This document shows, piece by piece, positions 17,554 to 26,628 of a stretch of DNA of 64,000 bases. The stretch spans positions 1,302,001 to 1,366,000 of the forward strand of contig NZ_JQLU01000005.1 in assembly GCF_000744375.1 (NCBI RefSeq). The letters are read 5' to 3'. The notes beneath the pieces were generated by a model, which was not told the DNA's origin, ran no database searches, and saw only the letters and a list, made by a program, of their open reading frames with translations. This DNA is from Carnobacterium gallinarum DSM 4847. GTDB lineage: Bacteria > Bacillota > Bacilli > Lactobacillales > Carnobacteriaceae. Every line of letters begins with the position of its first letter. The first letter of the stretch is position 1. The translations under genes were made by a program, and so were the position numbers.

Positions 17554-19029
17554 TCAGTAATTAAATAGTTTTGAAAAAACGATAGTATTAATAGTGTTTA
17601 GCAAGGCTGACCATTGTTTTTTGTCTTGTAATTTATCAAAATAAAAAATTTGTGAATGGTTATTAACGGTGCCTAACATGTCTGTAATAATTAACTCACA
17701 ATTTGAGACATCTGTTGTAAATACTAATGTTTGGCTGTTGTAGATTTTTAACAACTTATTTTTAATGAAGGCGTGAGCTGAAAAATCTTTAGATATTCTA
17801 ATGTGGATATTTATTTTTGTAGAGAATTCAAATTCAGTTATAGTGTATATTAAGTCACAATAGTGTTTTTTTAGAGACTCATTTGCAGAGAATTTTTTAG
17901 GCAGATGGTTCTTTTTTCTTTCAGCGATAAATTTTTCAAAGCTGCGCTCTATTTGATTTCTTCTGTTATTCTTAGTGACTGCTTTTACCTTAGATTGATA
18001 AAAGATACTTGTTACGTTAATGGGATAGCTTTCATCTAATAAATCATAATAGGTATTAAGTAGTGTGAAATAAAAAACAACGAGTGTTTGCTGTTTTTTG
18101 TTATAATCTAGGCTGAAATTTGACCAGATGTATTTCGTTAATTCTAAAGAAAATTTCGTTATTTCATTTTTATTCTCATCTTTCATAAAAATTTCACCTA
18201 ATTTTATTTTCGTATTTTCAGGTATCAAGTGAGCTGAAAAAATGTGAATAAAAAAATTTATATAGAGAGCTTCTTGTGGATTTTTCAAAATATCTGTATC
18301 AAATTGTTCATAATTTGAAAGAGCTGGTATCACATCTGCATTTCGTTGAATTAATTTTAATACAGATAGTGCTTGCGTAGACGGTATAGGCAAATTAGAA
18401 GAACTATCTTTTCGTTTACTTAGTATTTCAAAAAGAGGGCAGACTGAAGATTGCTCAGTATTTGACTTTGATGAAGTGTCAAAATCAATGATACTGAAAT
18501 GATAATCACTGGTCTGATAGGAATCAAACAAAACAACATAAAGAAATAATCGAATTGCTAACTCATTACCTTGGAAGTTAAGATGCGCCTTCTCCTCGAT
18601 GAGTCCGAATTCAAATTCATTTAGATGAGTGTTTAATTTCTTTATAATCCTCCTAATGTAAGAAGGTGAAATAAAGAGTGAATTGGATAGGTGATTCAGG
18701 GATATATTTGGATTTGAAAAAACAGTCGTAATAATTTTGAATTCATTAGAGGCTTCTAAATACAGAGACTTTAACTTATTTAATAGAACAAGCCCATCTT
18801 TTTGATAGTTAGTATTCAGTGTAGCTAAGCCGTTTGTATCCATGACTATAAAGGAATGTCGTTCAAAATTACTCAGAATTTCTTCATTTATTTCTTGAAT
18901 ATTAGATTTAATGACTCTTGTAGATAGATTTAAATGCTTGGCTAAATCAGTCGTTAAAACATTAGATTTAATGACTTCTTTTAATAGCAATAATTTTTCA
19001 TGTTGTTTTTTTCTAAGCACTAATCTCAT
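17554..19029 (-). CDS. Mga-family transcriptional regulator
   Basis: The 491-residue protein resembles Mga/AtxA-type regulators: two N-terminal helix-turn-helix regions (about 20-45, TTDLAKHLNLSTRVIKSNI, and about 110-135, LNHLSNSLFISPSYIRRIIKK), a long helical PRD-like middle and a C-terminal EIIB-like domain (TLVFTTDVSNCELIITDML). These proteins activate surface-protein and virulence-type genes and can respond to PTS phosphorylation. It is next to the remnant of a surface protein and to an exported-protein operon, possible present or former targets. The ATG at 19029 is retained; the ribosome-binding site (AAAGGTATGAG) is ordinary. A second Mga-like gene is at 48252-49676. Confidence 0.8.
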   Translation of the reverse strand: MRLVLRKKQHEKLLLLKEVIKSNVLTTDLAKHLNLSTRVIKSNIQEINEEILSNFERHSFIVMDTNGLATLNTNYQKDGLVLLNKLKSLYLEASNEFKIITTVFSNPNISLNHLSNSLFISPSYIRRIIKKLNTHLNEFEFGLIEEKAHLNFQGNELAIRLFLYVVLFDSYQTSDYHFSIIDFDTSSKSNTEQSSVCPLFEILSKRKDSSSNLPIPSTQALSVLKLIQRNADVIPALSNYEQFDTDILKNPQEALYINFFIHIFSAHLIPENTKIKLGEIFMKDENKNEITKFSLELTKYIWSNFSLDYNKKQQTLVVFYFTLLNTYYDLLDESYPINVTSIFYQSKVKAVTKNNRRNQIERSFEKFIAERKKNHLPKKFSANESLKKHYCDLIYTITEFEFSTKINIHIRISKDFSAHAFIKNKLLKIYNSQTLVFTTDVSNCELIITDMLGTVNNHSQIFYFDKLQDKKQWSALLNTINTIVFSKLFNY

Positions 19030-19383
19030 ACCTTTCTTTTAAAAAATAGTTATTTTAAAAAGGAGTAGCTATGCTAAATTGAATAAATTTACAGAAATAT
19101 TACCTATAGTACGAATTGTTTTTGTGACTTTATAATCAACTTGCATCCAAGGTAAATATTATTTATGTGATGTTTATTATACATTGCTTTATTTTAAAAC
19201 GTGTGACAATTCTTAGTCATTATACTGACGATGAATCGACTCGTTTTTTTGAAGAAATGTATATACAGATATCAAATTTGAATGTACCGTAGGCTTTGTA
19301 TTAGTATTAACTCTTAGGAAAGTTTTTGTAGAGATGAATCAAATGCTTTTACAATAATAAAAACATGTACTGTTAGGAGGTAA
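19030..19383. other. A/T-rich non-coding stretch upstream of the Mga-like gene
   Basis: Apart from likely promoter sequences for the leftward regulator gene, no coding pattern, repeat or stable hairpin is apparent to me here. Confidence 0.5.
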
Positions 19384-19549
19384 AAACGAAAAAATGCTGA
19401 TGATGTGAATAGAAAACAAACCGTTAACCCAATAGTCAAAGTTGGGGATGAGATTGAACACCGTGTTACAACGAAAAAATAAAGAATAATTACAATCGGT
19501 TGGGAATAACGTAACTATCAGTGATGCAACAATCAAGATAGAAAAATAA
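19384..19549 (+). pseudogene. Remnant of a surface protein with a DUF11-like repeat domain
   Basis: From 19393 one frame reads NADDVNRKQTVNPIVKVGDE and goes on to EHRVTTK before a stop. A shift of one frame continues as NKE, stop, then VGNNVTISDATIKIEK and stop. Joined together, this follows the strand pattern of DUF11/isopeptide-type repeats of Gram-positive cell-wall proteins (a KxGDxIxxxVTxKN strand, then NVxISDxI). Two interruptions and the absence of a start codon, signal peptide or sorting signal argue that it is dead. I infer that a larger adhesin gene, perhaps controlled by the adjacent Mga-like regulator, was lost here. Confidence 0.45.
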
Positions 19550-19671
19550 AGTAGTACAGAATATTAATTTACAGAGTAGATTTTTATAAGGTTACTTTGA
19601 TGTTAGATTTAAAAAGTTTAAGGTTGGAGTACGATTATAGTTTTCTGCTCTGTTTTTTGATTTCCTATATT

Positions 19672-19711
19672 AAAAAGCACCTCTTATTGAATTTCAATAA
19701 GAGGTGCTTTT
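19672..19711. terminator. Terminator of the leftward exported-protein operon
   Basis: AAAAGCACCTCTTATTGAAA pairs with TTTCAATAAGAGGTGCTTTT, an almost uninterrupted stem with A- and T-runs at its ends, able to work in both directions. Confidence 0.9.
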
Positions 19712-19750
19712 CTAATGCATAATGGGAAACATACCTAAATTCTGTAGAGC

Positions 19751-20374
19751 TTATTCAGGAGCTACTTCTTTAATCAAGTTTTTCATGTCCGTATTTGAAT
19801 AAACATTAAATACAGTGTTACCTTTAGAATCTTTTTTGAAATGTGATGATTTAATGAAAATAGATTTTTCGCTAGTTTTGATTTCAAAAAAATCATACTC
19901 TACTTTTTTTGCGGGATTTACTCTAAATTCATTAGATCTAGAGTTAGGAATCAAAGCAAACTTGAAGCCATTCAAATTATCAGAATCAATTTTTATTCCA
20001 TCATTTATAAAACTAATTTTTAATTGATTTGAATTAGAAAGTTTAATATCCAAAATAAAAGTTTCTAACTTAATAGCTAAATCCGTTTGCCCTAAGTCAA
20101 TATTTATTTCGGAAGACATATCTTTCCCTGCTAGTTCAAATGTTCTAGAGTTTAAAAAATTGATCGATTTAACTCCGTTCGCTTCTACAACTTTTAATAC
20201 AATATTTTCTTTATCTATGGGGAACCAAGTATTATTTTTTACATGTTCATATTTTTTTGGAAATTCACGAACACTATAATTAATTTGAGGTTCAGTTTTG
20301 AAGTAGTTAAAAAAATAGATCCCTATCATAATTGTTAAAATTATCGCAGATAAAGTTAATATTTTTTTTTTCAA
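19751..20374 (-). CDS. Membrane-anchored exported protein, function unknown
   Basis: The 207-residue product starts with a run of lysines and one hydrophobic helix (about 6-25), so it is probably anchored with its body outside the cell. The outer part is rich in beta-strand-like segments with no cysteines in the mature region, and I recognise no family. It is separated by 32 bp from the upstream gene for an exported cysteine-containing protein and shares its terminator, so the two are likely one operon. An accessory or immunity role for its partner can be imagined but has no direct support. The A/T-rich composition resembles that of the accessory surroundings. Confidence 0.65.
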   Translation of the reverse strand: MKKKILTLSAIILTIMIGIYFFNYFKTEPQINYSVREFPKKYEHVKNNTWFPIDKENIVLKVVEANGVKSINFLNSRTFELAGKDMSSEINIDLGQTDLAIKLETFILDIKLSNSNQLKISFINDGIKIDSDNLNGFKFALIPNSRSNEFRVNPAKKVEYDFFEIKTSEKSIFIKSSHFKKDSKGNTVFNVYSNTDMKNLIKEVAPE

Positions 20375-20406
20375 AAAAATCCCTCCTACTCATTTGCAAT
20401 CTAGTT

Positions 20407-20901
20407 TTATCTTGCCCAGGTTAAACTTTGAGTAAATGAATCATTTCCCAACTTCCAATTGGCAGATAACCCGTAATCAGTTCTCAAAACTGTATGATTT
20501 GCTACTCCGCCAGAGCCAGTAGCATAATAACCCAAATTAATTGCTCCTAAAATTGGTGAATTTTGACTAATTATAATTAATCCACATTTAGTACATCTGA
20601 AACAGTAAGCCCTATTTAATAAGGTTGCTCCGGTTTTATTATTTATTACTCTACCAGTAGCATTTCCAACCATGTTGTGTCTTCCACCGCCAGGACAAGC
20701 AAGATAACGAGGCTGTCTACCTTTTGTTTTGGTTATATATGCGATACCCTCCCCATTTAAATCAAATGAATCTGCTTCACCAAAAACTACGCCCTCATCT
20801 AGATTGCTGGCATCAACAGAGTAACCTCCAAGAATTAAAGTTGAAATGAAAATAAAAAAACCAAAGAGCCCCACGGATAGTATTTTTTTTAACACATGCA
20901 T
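20407..20901 (-). CDS. Secreted protein with a cysteine-pair (zinc-ribbon-like) motif, function unknown
   Basis: The 164-residue product has a clear signal peptide (about 1-32, ending near GGYSVDAS). The mature part contains four cysteines: one in YLACPGGGRHN and three in YCFRCTKCGL, a spacing that could bind a metal or form disulfides. It ends with a Gly/Ser/Thr-rich segment and a Trp-rich C terminus. I recognise no family. Cysteine ribbons are uncommon in exported Lactobacillales proteins. The start codon follows GGAGG with normal spacing. It is the first gene of a two-gene operon with the anchored protein at 19751-20374. Confidence 0.65.
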   Translation of the reverse strand: MHVLKKILSVGLFGFFIFISTLILGGYSVDASNLDEGVVFGEADSFDLNGEGIAYITKTKGRQPRYLACPGGGRHNMVGNATGRVINNKTGATLLNRAYCFRCTKCGLIIISQNSPILGAINLGYYATGSGGVANHTVLRTDYGLSANWKLGNDSFTQSLTWAR

Positions 20902-20925
20902 TTCCTCCTAAAATAGATTTTTTTA

Positions 20926-20937
20926 CTATGATCATAG
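20926..20937. promoter_or_regulatory. Perfect 12-bp palindrome upstream of the exported-protein operon
   Basis: CTATGATCATAG is a perfect palindrome 25-36 bases before the start codon at 20901. It contains TATGAT, a plausible -10 hexamer in the leftward direction, so it may be an operator overlapping a promoter. Confidence 0.35.
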
Positions 20938-21191
20938 CAAAAATAATATAACATTAAAATTTGATTAGAACAACTCCGTTTTAAAAAAAATTAATTTAAT
21001 TTTTTTTATCGTTTAAAATTCGCTGCGTTAAGCTAGATTAGTCACTCAAGAAATGCTGTTCTTACTGTATTTATTATACAATAAGATAAAAAAGGTATTT
21101 TTAAAACTAGGATAGGAATTAGTAAATTAATAAATAAAAAAACAACTTTGTTTGTTGTCTCTCCTATTTTATTCTACTTTACCCCTTCTTT

Positions 21192-21222
21192 TGAATTTGT
21201 CCGCTTAAGTAGGACAAATTCA
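21192..21222. promoter_or_regulatory. Inverted repeat in the mannitol operon upstream region
   Basis: TGAATTTGTCC and GGACAAATTCA are perfect 11-base arms around nine bases, without a T-run. It lies 169 bp before mtlA and could be an activator site for MtlR, although it does not match the published MtlR consensus that I know. Confidence 0.4.
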
Positions 21223-21293
21223 CAACTTCCTTTTGTTGCGTATTCTTTTGTCGATAGCATAAAATGAAGTTAGTAAGAGGCATAATTAAAAAT

Positions 21294-21305
21294 TAAAGCG
21301 CTTTA
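21294..21305. promoter_or_regulatory. cre-like palindrome upstream of mtlA
   Basis: TAAAGCGCTTTA is a perfect palindrome with the AAGCGCTT core common to catabolite-response elements. It lies 86 bp before mtlA, a position suited to CcpA control. Confidence 0.45.
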
Positions 21306-21390
21306 TTTTTTAATTATAGTTTAACTCAATCATCTATTTAAAAATTTAACAATCATCGATAGTTTATTAATAAAAAAGGAGGAAGAGCAC

Positions 21391-22836
21391 ATGACAAAAG
21401 AAAAAAGTAAGTTCAAAGTGCAGATTCAACAATTTGGTAGCTATTTAAGTGGCATGATTATGCCGAATATTGGAGCATTTATTGCATGGGGATTAATTAC
21501 AGCTTTATTTATTCCAACCGGTTGGTGGCCTAATGAGACGATTGCAGCAATTGTCGATCCAACGATTACGTATTTATTGCCTATTTTAATTGGGTATACA
21601 GGAGGAAAGTTGGTTTACGATACTCGTGGTGGTGTTGTAGCGGCGATGGTTACAATGGGATTAATTGTTGGATCAGATATTCCAATGTTCTTAGGGGCAA
21701 TGATTATGGGGCCTTTAGCGGCATGGTTAATTAAGCGGTTTGATAAATTGACTGCTGGTAAGATTCCAGCAGGTTTTGAAATGCTCGTTAATAATTTTTC
21801 AGCGGGGATATTAGCAGGCATATTAGCCATTATTTCTTTGTTAAGTATTGGACCAGCTGTGGAAGCTTTAAATAATTGGATGGCTGCCGGTGTGGGTTTC
21901 TTAGTAAACAATCATTTATTGCCTCTGGTTAGTCTGTTTGTGGAACCAGGTAAAGTTCTATTTTTAAACAATGCAATTAATCATGGAGTTTTGAGTCCGG
22001 TGGGGATTGAACAAGCCACTGAAACTGGAAAATCAATTCTGTTTCTAGTGGAATCTAATCCTGGACCGGGCTTGGGGATTTTATTGGCCTACACAATTTT
22101 TGGTAGAGGTAGCGCCAAACAAACAGCTCCTGGAGCGATTATTATTCAATTTTTAGGTGGAATTCATGAAATCTATTTCCCTTATATCTTAATGAAACCA
22201 GCTTTACTATTAAGTGCAATTGCTGGTGGAATGACGGGTGTGTTAACTTTTTCATTGTTTAATGTAGGATTAGTAGCACCCGCTTCACCGGGTAGTATTT
22301 TTGCCATTTTGGCGTTAACACCTCGTGGAGATTATGTAGGTATTCTAGCAGGTGTGATTGCAGCAACCGCGGCTTCATTTGTTGTTTCTGTTTTAATTAT
22401 GAAGCTTTCAAAAGAAGTAGATGAAGATGCATTGCAAGAGGCCGAAAGCAAAATGAGCGATTTAAAAGGGAAGAAAGCAATGACTCCGAGTAGTAGTAGT
22501 GGAGTTGTATTTGCGAGTGCTAGTCAACAAACAGCAGCTTCTTTAGGATTTCCAACGAGTGTAAACAAAATTATTTTTGCTTGTGATGCTGGAATGGGTT
22601 CTAGCGCAATGGGGGCTTCGGTTTTACGAAATAAAGTCAAAAAAGCTGGTTTAACGATTGAAGTGGTCAATGCAGCAATTGCTCAGTTGCCAACAGACGG
22701 CGATATTATTGTGACCCATCGAGATTTAACTGATCGAGCGACTGAAAAATTACCAAATGCCTATCATATATCAGTAGATAACTTTTTAAATAGTAAAAAA
22801 TACGATGAATTAGTCAGTCAACTACAAGGCGTTTAA
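21391..22836 (+). CDS. mtlA: Mannitol-specific PTS enzyme IICB
   Basis: The 481-residue protein transports and phosphorylates mannitol. The N-terminal IIC domain (about 1-345) has the membrane segments and the mannitol-family motifs NNAINHGVLSP and GGIHEIYFPYILMKP. The IIB domain (about 390-481) carries the phosphorylated cysteine Cys398 in FACDAGMGSSAMGA. The IIA domain is on a separate polypeptide, MtlF, encoded two genes downstream, the usual Firmicute arrangement. AAGGAGG stands before the ATG. The four mtl genes are closely spaced with a shared upstream region holding a cre-like palindrome. Confidence 0.97.
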   Translation: MTKEKSKFKVQIQQFGSYLSGMIMPNIGAFIAWGLITALFIPTGWWPNETIAAIVDPTITYLLPILIGYTGGKLVYDTRGGVVAAMVTMGLIVGSDIPMFLGAMIMGPLAAWLIKRFDKLTAGKIPAGFEMLVNNFSAGILAGILAIISLLSIGPAVEALNNWMAAGVGFLVNNHLLPLVSLFVEPGKVLFLNNAINHGVLSPVGIEQATETGKSILFLVESNPGPGLGILLAYTIFGRGSAKQTAPGAIIIQFLGGIHEIYFPYILMKPALLLSAIAGGMTGVLTFSLFNVGLVAPASPGSIFAILALTPRGDYVGILAGVIAATAASFVVSVLIMKLSKEVDEDALQEAESKMSDLKGKKAMTPSSSSGVVFASASQQTAASLGFPTSVNKIIFACDAGMGSSAMGASVLRNKVKKAGLTIEVVNAAIAQLPTDGDIIVTHRDLTDRATEKLPNAYHISVDNFLNSKKYDELVSQLQGV

Positions 22837-22871
22837 TTTAGCAACAAAGGTTTGATGAAGGAGGGGGAAAT

Positions 22872-24944
22872 ATGTATTTATCAGCGCGGGCCCGCCTGAT
22901 TTTAGAATATGTATTAATGAATAAAAAAAAGGTTACAAGTAAAGTGCTAGCAACAGAGATGGATGTTAGCGAACGCACGATTCGTCGTGATTTAAGTGAG
23001 GTGGAGGCTGTTCTTGGGTCCTATCACTTGGAATTGGTTCGGACTGGTAACGAGTTGACAATTGAAGGAACAGAAACGGATCGTCAGAACTTCAAATGGC
23101 AATTATTGGACTTATCTTACAATGAATTCACCCCTCTAGAACGTCAAAATTTTATCTTAAAAACATTATTGCGAGAAGACCAGCCAGTGAAGCTAATTGC
23201 ATTGGCAAATGATTTGAGCGTGACAATCTCAACTGTCAGCAATGATTTAATGAAGTTAGAGGATGAACTTGGAGTAGAAGTATTGATCGAACGAAAGCGT
23301 GGCTCAGGAATTCTATTACAAGCCTCAGAAAATAAAAAACGAGAAATGATGAGCGATTTACTCAATCAAACCTTGCCTAAAAATACATTATATCAATATT
23401 TCAATCAGCAAATGGCGGAATCAGAAGTAAAAACATTGGTTGAAGATCGATTATTAAACCTCTTAAATACAACTTTACTAAATCGTGTGGAAGAAGTGTT
23501 GCGCAGATGGCGTCAGGAATTAAGCTATGACATTACAGATGATGCTTATTTAACTTTAATTGTGCATATTGCGATTTCAGTGGAGCGCTTAGTGAATGGC
23601 AAACATTCAGTAGAAATTCCTGTAAATCTAGCGGCGGTTGCTGAGTACCAAGAATATCAGCAGGCAAAAGAATTATTAGCAGATTGCTTAGAAATGGAAG
23701 CACATGTTGTACCAGATGGGGAAGCGGCTTATGTCACGATGCATTTACGTGGTGTCAAAACGCAAGAAGAGGAATCGAGTTTATCTGGAAATGAGGCTAT
23801 TCAGGCGATAACTTTGGCGACACGTTTAATTGCGAAGGTTAGTAGTCAAATCGATACACCCTTAGAAGAACCTGCTTTGTTAACTGGATTGGTAGCTCAT
23901 TTGCGCTCGGCTTTAAGGCGTTTAGATGAAGGAATGCGCATTCAAAATCCGTTAGTCGAATCAATTAAGCAAGACTACCCAGATTTATTTAAGGTGATTC
24001 GTAGGGCATTTGATGAAGTCTATCCACGAAAAAAAGCACCTGATGAAGAGATTGGTTATCTTGTTTTGCATTTTGGGGCAACGATTCTTCAATTAAAAAA
24101 ACAAGCATCCTTTAGAGGCTTAGTAGTTTGTTCTAGCGGAATTGGGACGTCAAAAATGTTGGTTACTCGTTTGCAACAAGCTTTGCCACAGTTAAAAAGT
24201 TTAAAAAGCACTTCATTATTTGAAATGCTTCATCAAGAACAAGCAGGCTTTTATGATGTGATTGTTTCTACGATTGATTTAGGGAAAGTTGATTTTGACT
24301 ATTTTCTAGTAAGTCCGATTCTGACCCAACGAGAAATTGCACAGATTGAAGTCTATTTACAACAAAAGCAAGGAGTTTATCCAAAAAAAGCGATTAAGCA
24401 AGTTGAAAAATTCAATTTAATTGAGTCAGTACATCATTTGGAAAAAATGAAAGCTCAAATTGACACAGTTCTAGCTGTTTTAAAAACTTTTCAAGTCTTT
24501 CCGATTGATCAAGTTGAAGGCTCTTTGGAAGATGTGATTCGGGCGATTTGTATGGTAATTTTTCAGGATGAACAGGATTTACATGTAGAAGTATTGGTGC
24601 GTTTCTTGATGGAACGAGAAACATGGGGTGGATTTGGCATTCCGGAGACTAGGTTAGCCTTGTTCCATGTGCGTAATGAATATGTTCACCACCCATTATT
24701 TCAAGTCTTCCCATTAAAACGCCCAATGTTCGTACCTTCAATGGATGGCGGTGAGGTAGAAGTTTCGACTTTGCTCGTTTTGTTAGCACCAGAAAAATTA
24801 TCAGCCTATAACTTAGAAGTTTTAAGTTATATTAGCGCTATGATTATTGACAGTGATGAAACTATTGCAACTTTTGAGTCAGGAGATAGCAGTAAAATTA
24901 CCCCGTTAGTCATTCAAAAATTGTACCAATTAATGAATCAATAA
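22872..24944 (+). CDS. mtlR: Mannitol operon activator (DeoR-type HTH, two PRDs, EIIB and EIIA domains)
   Basis: The 690-residue activator begins with a DeoR-type helix-turn-helix (MDVSERTIRRDLSEV) and a second HTH (about 90-130), followed by two PRD domains with conserved histidines (LIVHIAIS and VTMHLRG in the first; LVAHLRSALRRL and LVLHFGATI in the second). An EIIB-Gat-like domain follows (VVCSSGIGTSKML) with the regulatory cysteine, then a C-terminal EIIA-Mtl-like domain (about 545-690; LALFHVRNEYVHHP). Phosphorylation by the PTS sets its activity. It lies between mtlA and mtlF, as in other bacilli and lactic acid bacteria. GGAGGGGG precedes the ATG. Confidence 0.95.
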   Translation: MYLSARARLILEYVLMNKKKVTSKVLATEMDVSERTIRRDLSEVEAVLGSYHLELVRTGNELTIEGTETDRQNFKWQLLDLSYNEFTPLERQNFILKTLLREDQPVKLIALANDLSVTISTVSNDLMKLEDELGVEVLIERKRGSGILLQASENKKREMMSDLLNQTLPKNTLYQYFNQQMAESEVKTLVEDRLLNLLNTTLLNRVEEVLRRWRQELSYDITDDAYLTLIVHIAISVERLVNGKHSVEIPVNLAAVAEYQEYQQAKELLADCLEMEAHVVPDGEAAYVTMHLRGVKTQEEESSLSGNEAIQAITLATRLIAKVSSQIDTPLEEPALLTGLVAHLRSALRRLDEGMRIQNPLVESIKQDYPDLFKVIRRAFDEVYPRKKAPDEEIGYLVLHFGATILQLKKQASFRGLVVCSSGIGTSKMLVTRLQQALPQLKSLKSTSLFEMLHQEQAGFYDVIVSTIDLGKVDFDYFLVSPILTQREIAQIEVYLQQKQGVYPKKAIKQVEKFNLIESVHHLEKMKAQIDTVLAVLKTFQVFPIDQVEGSLEDVIRAICMVIFQDEQDLHVEVLVRFLMERETWGGFGIPETRLALFHVRNEYVHHPLFQVFPLKRPMFVPSMDGGEVEVSTLLVLLAPEKLSAYNLEVLSYISAMIIDSDETIATFESGDSSKITPLVIQKLYQLMNQ

Positions 24945-24973
24945 AAGTTAAAAGTAATGGAGGAAATAATATT

Positions 24974-25408
24974 ATGTTAGAACTAAACCAGCAAGATATA
25001 CGATTAAATCAAACCTTTGCATCTAAAGAAGCAGCTATTCAAACAGCGGGGGAGTTATTAGTTGAAAGAGAGTATGTGTTTCCTGAGTATATTCAAAAGA
25101 TGGTGGAGCGTGACGCTTTAACCTCAACCTATATTGGCAATATGGTAGCGATTCCTCATGGTACGGAAGGGTCGGGTGATTTAATCAAGCAATCTGGTGT
25201 TGTCGTTATTCAAGTTCCAGAGGGTGTTTTATTTGATGGCAATGAGGTTCAACTAATCATTGGAATCGCTGGTGCAGAAGGGGAACATTTGGATTTACTT
25301 TCAACGATTGCAATTGTTTGCTCAGAGGAAGAGAATGTTGCTGAACTAGTTAAGGCAGAAACGAAAGAGCAGATTCAAGATATTTTTAGTCAGGGGGAAT
25401 TTGTATGA
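24974..25408 (+). CDS. mtlF: Mannitol-specific PTS enzyme IIA
   Basis: The 144-residue soluble protein carries the phosphoryl group from HPr to MtlA. The active-site histidine is His62 in NMVAIPHGTEG, and the length and motifs match the single-domain IIA-Mtl family. It begins after GGAGG, 29 bp after mtlR, and its stop codon overlaps the mtlD start by four bases. Confidence 0.96.
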   Translation: MLELNQQDIRLNQTFASKEAAIQTAGELLVEREYVFPEYIQKMVERDALTSTYIGNMVAIPHGTEGSGDLIKQSGVVVIQVPEGVLFDGNEVQLIIGIAGAEGEHLDLLSTIAIVCSEEENVAELVKAETKEQIQDIFSQGEFV

Positions 25409-26556
25409 AAGCAGTTCATTTTGGAGCGGGAAATATCGGACGTGGCTTTATTGGCGTACTGTTATCGGAGGCAGGTTATGAGATTTGTTTTGTAGATGTT
25501 GTCAGTGAAGTCGTGGATGCGCTTAATGAAAAACGTGAATATGAAGTGATTTTGGCAAATGATACTCAAGACAGAATTCTTGTAAGGAATGTATGTGGAG
25601 TCAATAGTGGAACAGATATGCCACAAGTCTTAGCGGAAATTAGCCGTACCAATCTAATTACAATGGCAGTGGGACCAACCATTTTACCGTTGATTGCGAA
25701 GACGTTGGCTGCGGGTATTACAAAACGGATGGCAGTTAATCAAGAGCCACTACTAATTATGGCCTGTGAGAATATGATTGATGGCACGACTTATTTAAAA
25801 CAGGAAGTGTATGAGTTGTTAACGGAGGAAGAGCGGATTTATGCAGATGCGACCTTGTCTTTTGCTGATACAGCTGTTGATCGCATTGTACCTAATCAAT
25901 CTCACCCAGATCCTTTAACAGTCTTAGTGGAACCTTTCTATGAATGGATTGTGTCAACAAAAGGTGTAACAGCACCATTACCTGAGATTCCAGGAATCAC
26001 CTATGTAACAGATTTAAAACCATATATTGAGCGTAAATTATTTACCGTCAATACAGGACATGCGATTACTGCTTATCTTGGTCATTTGCGTCAAATCGAC
26101 TCTATTGATGAGGCAATTCAAGATGAGAAAATTTTATTTGCGGTACGCAGTGCTTTGGAAGAAACTGGTGCGCTATTAGAAAAGAAATTTGGTTTTTCGC
26201 ATAAGGAACATCAAGCGTATATTGATAAAATTATTGAACGTTTTAAAAATCCACATATTTCTGACTATGTTTCCCGAGTTGGACGTTCGCCATTACGGAA
26301 ATTAGGTCCAAATGATCGCTTTGTTCAGCCTGCAAGACAGTTTGTCGAGGCCTTTAATGAAACACCTAAAGCTTTAGCAGAAGCCATAGCAGCGGCCTTG
26401 TTGTTTAATCAGCCCGAGGATGCGGAGGCTTTAGCTTTGCAACGAGATATTGAGCTTAATGGTGTTGAAGAAGCAATCGTTGGTGTAACTGGAATTCAGA
26501 ACTTTTCTAAATTATTTGATCGAGTGAAGGCATCTTATCTGGAGCTGGCCCATTAA
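25405..26556 (+). CDS. mtlD: Mannitol-1-phosphate 5-dehydrogenase
   Basis: The 383-residue enzyme oxidises mannitol 1-phosphate to fructose 6-phosphate with NAD. It begins with the nucleotide-binding motif MKAVHFGAGNIGRGFIG and carries the family signature KPYIERKLFTVNTGHA with the catalytic lysine and the asparagine-histidine region. It is joined to mtlF by an ATGA overlap, completing uptake and entry into glycolysis. A terminator follows. Confidence 0.97.
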   Translation: MKAVHFGAGNIGRGFIGVLLSEAGYEICFVDVVSEVVDALNEKREYEVILANDTQDRILVRNVCGVNSGTDMPQVLAEISRTNLITMAVGPTILPLIAKTLAAGITKRMAVNQEPLLIMACENMIDGTTYLKQEVYELLTEEERIYADATLSFADTAVDRIVPNQSHPDPLTVLVEPFYEWIVSTKGVTAPLPEIPGITYVTDLKPYIERKLFTVNTGHAITAYLGHLRQIDSIDEAIQDEKILFAVRSALEETGALLEKKFGFSHKEHQAYIDKIIERFKNPHISDYVSRVGRSPLRKLGPNDRFVQPARQFVEAFNETPKALAEAIAAALLFNQPEDAEALALQRDIELNGVEEAIVGVTGIQNFSKLFDRVKASYLELAH

Positions 26557-26579
26557 AAAGCATGATCTCATGTAAAATA

Positions 26580-26628
26580 GAGTCTAAAACAAAGCTATTA
26601 TCTAGTTTTGTTTTGGACTCATTTTTTT
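26580..26628. terminator. Terminator between mtlD and the RpiR gene
   Basis: GAGTCTAAAACAAA pairs with TTTGTTTTGGACTC (one wobble) and is followed by ATTTTTTTAA. The tail overlaps the stop codon of the convergent regulator gene. Confidence 0.85.

Noticed and set aside
19339-19536. Leftward 65-codon frame over the surface-protein remnant
   Set aside because: It lies opposite the domain-like fragment, has no ribosome-binding site, and its composition is that of a reverse shadow.
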